DNA from: CAKPSH01 sp964634355
GTDB taxonomy: Bacteria > Bacillota > Clostridia > TANB77 > CAG-508
NCBI GenBank assembly: GCA_964634355.1
Contig: CAZWIF010000068.1
Span: forward strand, 1-5,258
Reading direction: 5' to 3'
Length of the DNA stretch: 5,258 nt
In this document: one piece after another, positions 1-4,850 of the stretch
Numbering within the stretch: the first letter of the stretch is position 1
Layout: every line of letters starts with the position of its first letter
Made by a program: the position numbers and the translations under genes
The notes under the pieces: generated by a model
What the model was told of the DNA's origin: nothing
Database searches by the model: none
What the model saw: the letters and a program-made list of their open reading frames with translations, nothing else

Positions 1-38
1 TTTGTTGTTCCTAAGTCAATTCCTATAATTTTTCCCAT
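1..38 (-). CDS. dnaK: Chaperone DnaK (Hsp70), N-terminal 12 codons only
   Basis: The start of dnaK runs off the left edge of the window. The visible residues are MGKIIGIDLGTT, the first phosphate-binding strand of the Hsp70 ATPase domain, where the DLGTT loop contacts ATP. The start is the ATG at 38-36, preceded by a perfect AGGAGG (52-47) at a spacing of 8 bases. DnaK is the ATP-driven cytoplasmic chaperone that works with GrpE, encoded just upstream, and usually with DnaJ. There is no CIRCE and no convincing sigma-A promoter in the 106 bp before it, so it is probably transcribed from the hrcA promoter. The identification rests on a short but highly characteristic sequence and on hrcA-grpE synteny. 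Confidence 0.93.
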   Translation of the reverse strand, partial: MGKIIGIDLGTT

Positions 39-144
39 TTTAAATTCCTCCTAAAATTTTAATATTTTCTTGATTAAATTTCTTTTGTAAATTTATTTAA
101 TTTAAAATTAATAACAATTATTTATTTGCGCTCGATTAAAATCG

Positions 145-663
145 TCATTCATCATATATAAAGTCATCATAATATACTCCAGTTGTTTTCCCTTGGTATG
201 TCATCCACTTAAGCATATCTAATTTATCTAACATATCTAATGTATTTGACGCATTTGATTCTGTATTTGTATTTTCTTGTTGTGTTTCTGTTTTCTCTTC
301 ATTTAAAGCCTTTTCAAAATCGCTTATAAGCATTTTTATCTTCTCATCTGAAATATTTTTCTTTTTGCAAGAATAAGAATCAAATAAAAATCCTTCTTTA
401 TCTGTACCACTTATTATATATGCACTGTTCTCTTCTATATTTATCAATTCATAATCTGCATAAATAATATATCTGTCCCAAGGATTCGAGTCAAACAACT
501 CCATCTCGTACGAACTATCTAACTTAATATCATACTTAATATTTTCTATATATTTCTTTACTATAAAATTTTTCCCAACTACTAGTATTAATATGACTAT
601 TATTATAATTGGCACACTGATATATATTTTTGCAACTTTTTCTATTATCCCTCTATTTTTCAT
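145..663 (-). CDS. Unrecognised membrane-anchored protein between grpE and dnaK
   Basis: I do not recognise this 172-residue protein. It starts at the ATG 663-661 behind a strong AAAGGAG ribosome binding site. It has a short basic N-terminus and one hydrophobic segment at about residues 13-30 (rich in I and V), suggesting a single-pass anchor or uncleaved signal with the rest outside the membrane. The soluble part contains SNPWDRYIIYADYEL and a lone CKKK cysteine. A low-complexity polar stretch (TETQQENTNTESNASNT, about 124-140) follows, then a short internal repeat (LDMLDKLDML), and the end is acidic. It lies 40 bp after grpE and 107 bp before dnaK on the same strand, so it is probably co-transcribed with the heat-shock operon. 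That position is unusual, since hrcA-grpE-dnaK is normally contiguous. The ORF is intact and has a good RBS, so it is probably real; its function is unknown. Confidence 0.8.
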   Translation of the reverse strand: MKNRGIIEKVAKIYISVPIIIIVILILVVGKNFIVKKYIENIKYDIKLDSSYEMELFDSNPWDRYIIYADYELINIEENSAYIISGTDKEGFLFDSYSCKKKNISDEKIKMLISDFEKALNEEKTETQQENTNTESNASNTLDMLDKLDMLKWMTYQGKTTGVYYDDFIYDE

Positions 664-703
664 TTAAAACTCTCCTTTATAAAAACAAAGCTTTTCATTT
701 GTT

Positions 704-1228
704 TTAGTTTGCTACAACTACCATTGCATGACGTATAACTTTATCTCCAATTTTGTATCCTTTTCTAAATTCTTCCTTTATTTCTTGTACTCCAAGGTTT
801 TCATCTTGAACACTTGATACAGCTTCATGTAAACTTGGGTCAAATGTCTTTCCTACGGTTTCTATCTCCTCTAGTCCAAAAGATTTTAACACATCTTTAA
901 ATTGTTTTGCAACTAGTTCCATTCCTTGTCTATATCCTTCATCTTCAGTATTAGTGTTAGTTGCTTTTTCTAAATTATCCATTACTGGTAAAAATGCCAT
1001 GATAATATCTGCCACTAATGAATTATACAATTGTCCTCTTTCTTTAGATGCTCTTTTTTTATAATTATCAAACTCAGCCATCAAGCGTTTTAGTCTATCT
1101 GTAGTATTATCTAAGTCCTCTTGTAATTTTTGAACATCAACGTCTGAATCAATGACCTCAACATCTTCTGCTACATTTTCTGTAGTATTTTCATTTTCTA
1201 ATTCTTCGTTTTTCTCTTCATTCTCCAT
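704..1228 (-). CDS. grpE: Nucleotide exchange factor GrpE
   Basis: GrpE is the cytoplasmic homodimeric exchange factor that releases ADP from DnaK. The 174-residue protein has the usual three parts. An acidic disordered tail covers residues 1-32. A long coiled-coil helix follows, including RLMAEFDNYKKRASKE (about 48-63) and the LPVMDNLEKA segment (about 80-89). The C-terminal beta domain carries the conserved TFDPSLHEAV (128-137) and the closing GYKIGDKVIRHAMVVV (157-172). The length is slightly short but normal for Firmicutes. I chose the ATG at 1228-1226 because an AAAGGAAG site sits a few bases upstream. A GTG at 1270-1268 is in frame and overlaps the hrcA stop, but it would add 14 non-conserved residues and has a poorer RBS. 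The gene follows hrcA by 38 bp in the same operon. Confidence 0.97.
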   Translation of the reverse strand: MENEEKNEELENENTTENVAEDVEVIDSDVDVQKLQEDLDNTTDRLKRLMAEFDNYKKRASKERGQLYNSLVADIIMAFLPVMDNLEKATNTNTEDEGYRQGMELVAKQFKDVLKSFGLEEIETVGKTFDPSLHEAVSSVQDENLGVQEIKEEFRKGYKIGDKVIRHAMVVVAN

Positions 1229-1266
1229 TTTAGACTTCCTTTCTAAATAATTAAAATTAATACGTC

Positions 1267-2268
1267 TCACTTTCCGTTCAACATTTTGCTAATATACTTC
1301 ATGACAGATATAACCTTTGAATAATTCATTCTTTTTGGTCCAATTATTCCTATTGTTCCTAAATCTTTATCCCCTATAGAATGTTTAAAAGTTATTACAC
1401 TAAAGTCTTTTAATTCTTTACTTTCATTTTCGTCCCCAATATAAATTTGAATGTCTTTAGCCTCTCCGTTCTTAAGAATATCAAGCATGGTATTATTTTC
1501 ATCTAATACATTAACAAAATTTCTAGCTACTTCTAAACTCTTAAATTCAGGTAAATCAAAATTTCTATTTCTGCCTTCTAAATACAGTTGATTATCTTTT
1601 TCAATCATCTTTCTTATCTCATCTATTATTTTCTTAATAATATTGATGCTATAATGCAACTCATTAAAAATATACTGTTCCAATGGTTTATCTATCATTT
1701 CTAAAGGTTGCCCCTTCAATTTACTGTTAAATAAATTAGCTAATGTATCCACTTGTTCTTGTGTAATATCTTCATCAAATTTAATAATCGTCTCTTTAAT
1801 TGTTCCAATATCTGTAACAATTATTGCCATTAACATTCTAGCACCTAACATTACAAATTTGATTTCTTCAATATTCTGCTTAGAAGACTCTGGTCCAACA
1901 CTAACTGTTGTATAATGTGTTATTTCTGAAATTGTACTAGTAGCAATCTTTGTTAAATCCTCCAATTGATTAACCTTTGTTTCCAATTTCTCGCCAATAT
2001 ATTTAATCTCTTCTAAACTAATATTATCATACTTTAATAATTCATCGACATACAACCTATATCCTTTAGCAGAAGGAACTCTACCAGATGATGTATGCGT
2101 CTTTTCCAAGTAGCCAATTTTTTCAAGTTCTGCCATTTCGTTTCTAACAGTTGCACTACTAATATTAGGTTCATATTTCTGTACTATAGTATTAGAACTA
2201 ACTGGTTCCGCAGTTTCAATGTACTCATCAACTATTGCACGCAATATCTTCTTTTTGCGTTCATCCAT
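1267..2268 (-). CDS. hrcA: Heat-inducible transcription repressor HrcA
   Basis: HrcA represses class I heat-shock genes by binding CIRCE operators as a dimer; its folding is aided by GroEL, which links repression to chaperone availability. The protein is 333 residues, a typical family length. The N-terminal winged helix is clear: KILRAIVDEYIETAEPVSS (about 8-25), the recognition helix region SSATVRNEMAELEKIGYLEK (37-56) and the conserved wing TSSGRVPSAKGYRLYVD (59-75). The remainder matches the GAF-like and dimerisation regions, with the conserved GTIGIIGPKRMNYSKVI near the C-terminus. The start is the ATG 2268-2266, behind an AGGGGG site at 2280-2275. It is the first gene of the operon and sits downstream of two CIRCE elements, so autoregulation is expected. 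Confidence 0.98.
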   Translation of the reverse strand: MDERKKKILRAIVDEYIETAEPVSSNTIVQKYEPNISSATVRNEMAELEKIGYLEKTHTSSGRVPSAKGYRLYVDELLKYDNISLEEIKYIGEKLETKVNQLEDLTKIATSTISEITHYTTVSVGPESSKQNIEEIKFVMLGARMLMAIIVTDIGTIKETIIKFDEDITQEQVDTLANLFNSKLKGQPLEMIDKPLEQYIFNELHYSINIIKKIIDEIRKMIEKDNQLYLEGRNRNFDLPEFKSLEVARNFVNVLDENNTMLDILKNGEAKDIQIYIGDENESKELKDFSVITFKHSIGDKDLGTIGIIGPKRMNYSKVISVMKYISKMLNGK

Positions 2269-2335
2269 AATATTCCCCCTTTTCCCTCTTTAATATGTAA
2301 TTAGTTAAAAAGAATTGTGTTTTTATTTTTCAACT

Positions 2336-2362
2336 TTAGCACTCTTTTAAATCGACTGCTAA
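2336..2362. promoter_or_regulatory. CIRCE operator 1 (HrcA binding site) at the transcription start
   Basis: The sequence is TTAGCACTC-N9-GACTGCTAA. It matches the CIRCE consensus TTAGCACTC-N9-GAGTGCTAA at 17 of 18 arm positions, the one difference being a C for G in the right arm. It begins immediately downstream of the hrcA -10 box and covers the predicted start of transcription (about 2357). HrcA bound here should therefore block initiation. As in other Firmicutes it would also lie in the 5' end of the transcript. Confidence 0.95.
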
Positions 2363-2363
2363 T

Positions 2364-2392
2364 ATAATACAATAAAAATTAGCACTTGTCAA
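2364..2392 (-). promoter_or_regulatory. Sigma-A promoter of the hrcA-grpE-(dnaK) operon
   Basis: On the minus strand a perfect -35 TTGACA (2392-2387) is followed by 17 bases and a -10 TATTAT (2369-2364). The predicted start is near 2357, giving an untranslated leader of about 90 nt before hrcA. The -35 lies inside the spacer of CIRCE 2 and the -10 abuts CIRCE 1, so both core elements are flanked or covered by HrcA sites. Confidence 0.9.
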
Positions 2393-2410
2393 TACTTTGT
2401 GCTAATTTTT
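2374..2410. terminator. 12-bp inverted repeat after the Fur-like gene, possible terminator sharing CIRCE 2
   Basis: The CIRCE 2 dyad extends outwards into a perfect 12-bp stem: AAAAATTAGCAC (2374-2385) with GTGCTAATTTTT (2399-2410), separated by 13 bases. It begins 7 bp after the stop codon of the upstream Fur-like gene and would give an RNA hairpin with an A/U-rich base and a run of U at its 3' foot. That is terminator-like in either direction. The stem has only four G-C pairs and the loop is large, so termination may be weak. The AT extension might also simply surround the operator. Confidence 0.4.
2379..2405. promoter_or_regulatory. CIRCE operator 2, overlapping the -35 box
   Basis: The sequence is TTAGCACTT-N9-TTGTGCTAA. 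It has the exact 9-9-9 CIRCE geometry, with 15 of 18 consensus arm positions; the three differences are at the inner ends of the arms, which leaves a perfect 7-bp dyad core TTAGCAC/GTGCTAA. Its centre is 43 bp from that of CIRCE 1, about four helical turns, so both would face the same side of the DNA. The -35 TTGACA lies inside its spacer. Binding by HrcA is inferred from the match and geometry. Confidence 0.82.
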
Positions 2411-2417
2411 TTAATGT

Positions 2418-2813
2418 TTATTTTTCTTTTTCCCTACATTTTTTACATAATCCTTTTAAATTTATCTCTGAATAATTGGCATTTGCTCCTATCTCTTCTC
2501 CTAATTTTTTCATTTCTCCATATAACCTTCGTAGTTGTATATCATATAAATATATATCTTCTATCATACTACACTTTGAACATTCAAAAACAATCTTAGG
2601 CAAACCACTTGCATCATATCTTTCAGGTCCACCAGTTCTTGATTTAATTCTTATAATTAATCCCTGCTCACATAAATGTTCCAAAATAGATTGAACTCTT
2701 CTTAAAGACACATCAGGCATATCATTTTTTATATCCATATATATCTTTTCAGCAGTTGGGCAATCTTTTCTAGTTTTCAACATTTTTAAGATGGTACTAG
2801 TTGGTTTACTCAT
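2418..2813 (-). CDS. Fur-family transcription regulator, degenerate metal-sensing site
   Basis: This 131-residue protein has the Fur-family plan. A winged helix runs over about residues 5-66, including CPTAEKIYMDIK (18-29), the recognition region VSLRRVQSILEHLCEQGLI (35-53) and the wing GGPERYD (61-67). A short dimerisation domain follows, with two CxxC pairs (C78/C81 and C123/C126) matching the structural zinc site. Aligned by eye to PerR, the sensory histidines are absent: the HPTA position is C18, and the H-x-H before the first CxxC is K73-x-V75. Only D67 and D86 remain, and the whole protein has one histidine (H46). It may have a different ligand or constitutive DNA binding, and it cannot be assigned to Fur, Zur or PerR. 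The start ATG 2813-2811 follows AAAGGA by about 10 bases. The gene lies directly upstream of the hrcA promoter. Confidence 0.85.
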   Translation of the reverse strand: MSKPTSTILKMLKTRKDCPTAEKIYMDIKNDMPDVSLRRVQSILEHLCEQGLIIRIKSRTGGPERYDASGLPKIVFECSKCSMIEDIYLYDIQLRRLYGEMKKLGEEIGANANYSEINLKGLCKKCREKEK

Positions 2814-2871
2814 GTCTATATTTTCCTTTCTTCAAATATTACTTAAATTACAAAGTATTTTTTTGTATAAT

Positions 2872-2902
2872 TGCTTATATTTCAAGGGTTTCTGCTTATA
2901 TT
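2872..2902. repeat. 10-bp direct repeat over the Fur-like gene's transcription start
   Basis: On the plus strand TGCTTATATT occurs at 2872-2881 and again at 2893-2902, an exact 10-bp repeat with a 21-bp period (two helical turns). One copy overlaps the end of the -10 box and the predicted start; the other lies about 20 bp downstream in the leader. This placement is what an operator for a repressor would have. The binding protein is unknown; autoregulation by the Fur-like protein is only a guess. Confidence 0.45.
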
Positions 2903-2927
2903 ATATAATCTTTAAAAATTTTGTCAA
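2900..2927 (-). promoter_or_regulatory. Sigma-A promoter of the Fur-like gene
   Basis: On the minus strand a perfect TTGACA (2927-2922) is followed, after 16 bases, by a perfect TATAAT (2905-2900). The predicted start is near 2893, giving a leader of about 80 nt before the ATG at 2813. Because it is so close to consensus, strong expression would be expected unless repressed, which fits the direct repeat lying over its start. Confidence 0.85.
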
Positions 2928-2960
2928 TATATTTTTAAAAAACTTGTTTCTTTTTTTTAT

Positions 2961-2983
2961 TTTATGTGATAAAATGTCATAAA
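2961..2983 (+). promoter_or_regulatory. Extended -10 promoter within a small dyad, upstream of the zinc-ribbon gene
   Basis: TGATAAAAT at 2967-2975 matches the extended -10 form TGnTATAAT with one difference. The -35 is poor: TTGTTT at 2944-2949 is spaced 20 bases from TAAAAT. The -10 sits inside a 6-bp dyad, TTTATG (2961-2966) and CATAAA (2978-2983), which could be an operator. The start would be near 2982, about 32 nt before the ATG at 3014. Confidence 0.45.
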
Positions 2984-3013
2984 GTTAAAATAATAATTAT
3001 ATGGGGTGGTTAT

Positions 3014-3244
3014 ATGGAATTTAAAAGATGTGTTCGTTGTGGATGTTTTTTTCTAGCTGATAGTGATGTATGTCCAAAATGTTTGCCAAAAGATAAAAGT
3101 GAAATTTCTAAATTAACAAATTATATTAATGATAATAATATCACAGACAGTACATTAGCAATTTTATCAGAAAATACTGGAATCACATTAAAAAATATCA
3201 ATAGATATTTAAATTCCAATGTAATTCCAAAAGTTAATGTTTAG
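3014..3244 (+). CDS. Small zinc-ribbon protein with a C-terminal HTH-like segment
   Basis: This is a 76-residue protein, the only plus-strand gene here. Its N-terminus holds four cysteines in zinc-ribbon spacing (C6-x2-C9 and C20-x2-C23, with an extra C11): KRCVRCGCFF, then VCPKCLP. The C-terminal half, including LAILSENTGITLKNINRYLNS, resembles a short helix-turn-helix of the kind seen in MerR-like and excisionase-like domains. The layout recalls the small YvyF/TIGR03826 family of flagellar-operon proteins, but no flagellar gene is nearby, so that link is tentative. I chose the ATG at 3014, with GGGGTGG just upstream. An ATG at 2966 would add 16 residues, but it lies upstream of the predicted transcription start and has no RBS. 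The gene is divergent from the Fur-like gene, and its stop overlaps the end of spoIVFB. Confidence 0.75.
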   Translation: MEFKRCVRCGCFFLADSDVCPKCLPKDKSEISKLTNYINDNNITDSTLAILSENTGITLKNINRYLNSNVIPKVNV

Positions 3245-3890
3245 ACAAAGGGATGGGGTTTTTGTCTAACACTATATATGCTCTTTCTTTAATTCTATAA
3301 ATCTCATCCTCTTTTTTTCTAATATATATTAAATATGCTAAAGTTGCTAAAATAAGAATACTTTTACTAATCAAGCAAAATATTAAGCCTACTATAATAG
3401 TAATAAGTATCACAATATTAGAAACAATATTTGTATATCTTAAAGCTTTCCTTCTTCCAAAAAAAATTACTAATATTTGTTTAAGCACTCTTCCCCCGTC
3501 CAATGGATATATTGGTAATAAATTAAATAGCCCCAATATTATATTTATATATGTAATAAGTATATAATCACCTTTAATACTAAAAACAATTCCTATAATA
3601 ATATTGGTTATTGGTCCAGCTATAGATACTACCATTTTTTTTAATGTACAATATGTACCTTTTATTATTTTCGTATTATAATTTTTTATATCTATCTTAA
3701 AATTAATATATGCTCCCAATGGCATTATTGATATCTTCAAAGGTTGAAATCCTAATATTATCCCAACCACCATATGTGAAATTTCATGTACTATTGCAAA
3801 AATTATGAAAAGTAAATATAATTCTTCAACGCCTAATATAAAAAAAAATAAAACGAATATTATTATTTTTACGTCCAATTCTATACGCAT
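3234..3890 (-). CDS. spoIVFB: Stage IV sporulation protein SpoIVFB-like M50 intramembrane metalloprotease
   Basis: This is a polytopic site-2-protease-family zinc enzyme. In Bacillus the counterpart sits in the membrane surrounding the forespore and cleaves pro-sigma-K. The 218 residues contain the HExxH zinc site as HEISH (35-39) and the second signature NLLPIYPLDGGR (123-134), where D131 should be the third zinc ligand. Hydrophobic segments lie at about 8-20, 24-47, 86-104, 108-128, 155-174 and 176-190. The protein ends about 28 residues after the last membrane segment, so it lacks the C-terminal CBS domain of the 288-residue B. subtilis enzyme. The start ATG 3890-3888 has GAGGT 5 bases upstream. 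It lies 17 bp after spoIVFA, the classic operon order. Its last 11 bases overlap the convergent zinc-ribbon gene. Confidence 0.92.
   Translation of the reverse strand: MRIELDVKIIIFVLFFFILGVEELYLLFIIFAIVHEISHMVVGIILGFQPLKISIMPLGAYINFKIDIKNYNTKIIKGTYCTLKKMVVSIAGPITNIIIGIVFSIKGDYILITYINIILGLFNLLPIYPLDGGRVLKQILVIFFGRRKALRYTNIVSNIVILITIIVGLIFCLISKSILILATLAYLIYIRKKEDEIYRIKERAYIVLDKNPIPLSKH
3241..3269. repeat. 9-bp inverted repeat at the convergent gene ends
   Basis: TTAGACAAA (3241-3249) pairs perfectly with TTTGTCTAA (3261-3269) across an 11-base G-rich loop. It includes the TAG stop of the zinc-ribbon gene and the last coding bases of spoIVFB. It could slow or end transcription from both directions, but no U-run follows on either strand, so I do not call it an intrinsic terminator. 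Confidence 0.4.
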
Positions 3891-3907
3891 AATATACCTC
3901 GTTTTCT

Positions 3908-4809
3908 TTAAAAATCAAGTATTAATCTTGGGTTTATTGGATTATCAGTTATTCTAACTTCAAAATGTAAATGCGATCCAGTAGCATTTCCAGTATGGCC
4001 AACCTTTGCAATTTCTTGTCCCTGTTTTACTTCTGTACCCTCTTGAACTAATAATTCACTGCAATGGGCATATACTATCTTCAATTCTCCATTTTCTATT
4101 ATTATATATTTTCCATATGTAGATGAAGTAGTAGATGTTATTACAGTTCCTGCCATTGAAGCCACAATACTTGTTCCGTTCGGCAACTGCAATATCTATC
4201 CCTTTATGATTAGTAGACACTATTTCAGAAGTAGATTCTCTCTCCCCAAATTCAGACGATATATATCCTCCGACTGACTGGAAGTATGAGTGAATAAATT
4301 TTCTTCAAATCAGTTTCTTCTGCCGAAGTTTCTATTGTATCCTCTTCAACATTTCCCTCGTCATCTTGTATCTCCTCTTCTGTGTTATCTTCAATGTTTT
4401 CCATTTTTTCATTGACGTCATCACCTATATCCTCTGTTTCATTATCTACTTGTTCATTATCATCTTCTTCACTTTGATTCATAAAACTCATCAATTTATC
4501 ATTAACATATTTATACATTTCTTCAATATTAATATCATAATTTAGAATTTCTTGTGTTTTACTTATTGTTGTATCCGAAAAAGCATAATTAGTATCATAT
4601 ATCAAATAGAAAATACAATACAATAATAAACAGATTACTATCTGTAAAGCCATTCTTTTAAAAAGCCTAATATTTTTTTCTTCAGGCACTTTTTTTCTAT
4701 CTTTGACTTCCCTTACTTTTGTATTATATTGTGGCCTAGCGTTCCTTCTTCTTAAATAAATCTCTTCTGCTCTTCTTATTCTTTCCTCTTGAGTTAATAC
4801 TCTCTCCAT
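3908..4809 (-). CDS. spoIVFA: SpoIVFA-like LytM/M23-domain membrane protein, interrupted by two +1 frameshifts
   Basis: SpoIVFA anchors and restrains SpoIVFB in Bacillus. The ATG 4809-4807 follows AAAGGAA. The first frame encodes a basic cytoplasmic N-terminus (1-50), one membrane segment (about 53-71), a linker with a very acidic stretch (about 112-168), then LILPVS, and stops at 4252. The M23 domain continues in the second frame (4271-4179: GGYISSEFGERES, then NHKGIDIAVAE) and finishes in the third (4177-3908: GTSIVASMAGTV to the end). Each change occurs at CGG-A, where skipping the C gives GGA. The 902-nt span minus 2 is exactly 300 codons (299 residues). The rebuilt protein has H201, D205, H248, H279 and H281, matching the LytM zinc and catalytic residues. 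As written it would end after 185 residues without its M23 domain. Sequence error, pseudogene or recoding are all possible. spoIVFB follows 17 bp downstream. Confidence 0.85.
4175..4181 (-). other. Second +1 frameshift point in spoIVFA (GAA CGG A)
   Basis: In the middle frame the codons read GCC GAA CGG AAC and lose all similarity beyond this point. Skipping the C of CGG (base 4178) gives GCC GAA GGA ACA, which restores AVAEGTSIVAS, a typical M23 motif. The CGG codon lies at 4178-4176. A separate gene starting from a TTG at 4192 would lack the first half of the metal site and has no RBS, so a continuation is more likely. Confidence 0.7.
4269..4279 (-). other. First +1 frameshift point in spoIVFA (AGT CGG A)
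   Basis: In the starting frame the codons read CCA GTC AGT CGG AGG and reach TGA seven codons later. Skipping the C of CGG (base 4272) gives PVSGGYISSEFG, the normal opening of an M23 domain. An alternative is a 4-bp tandem duplication, since AGTC occurs twice in a row on the minus strand (4279-4272); removing one copy gives PVGGY. The CGG lies at 4272-4270. Confidence 0.7.
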
Positions 4810-4850
4810 ATGTATTTCCTTTCTATTTTCTGATGTTTTATCTCTATCCC

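Noticed and set aside
133..144. Short CGAT/ATCG hairpin right after the stop of the 172-residue gene
   Set aside because: A 4-5 bp stem with no U-tract is too weak to call a terminator.
39..144. Separate dnaK promoter or CIRCE
   Set aside because: No CIRCE arms are present, and TTGTTA has no acceptable -10 at the right spacing; the region is simply AT-rich leader with an AGGAGG site.
682..705. 8-bp hairpin AAAACAAA/TTTGTTTT at the end of grpE
   Set aside because: Only one G-C pair; expected by chance in such AT-rich DNA, and it would cut the operon before dnaK.
1226..1270. GTG start at 1270 for grpE, overlapping the hrcA stop
   Set aside because: The 14 extra residues are not GrpE-like, and the internal ATG at 1228 has a good AAAGGAAG site a few bases upstream.
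2095..2304. Plus-strand open frame antisense to hrcA
   Set aside because: Low-complexity hydrophobic shadow of hrcA coding sequence with no RBS or recognisable motif. The plus-strand frames at 2399-2599, 2476-2694, 2791-2982 and 4833-5039 were rejected for the same reasons.
2821..3000. Classic Fur or PerR box between the divergent genes
   Set aside because: No TTATAATnATTATAA-like or GATAAT-type inverted repeat of convincing quality was found; only the direct repeat and a 6-bp dyad stand out.
3908..4192. Separate short M23 gene starting at a TTG (4192)
   Set aside because: It lacks an RBS and the H-x3-D half of the LytM site, which is found just upstream in another frame; it is better read as the end of spoIVFA.
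4252..4809. Free-standing 185-residue acidic membrane protein
   Set aside because: Its last six codons (RRIYIV) are out-of-frame M23 sequence, and the continuation in the next frame is clearly the rest of the same gene.
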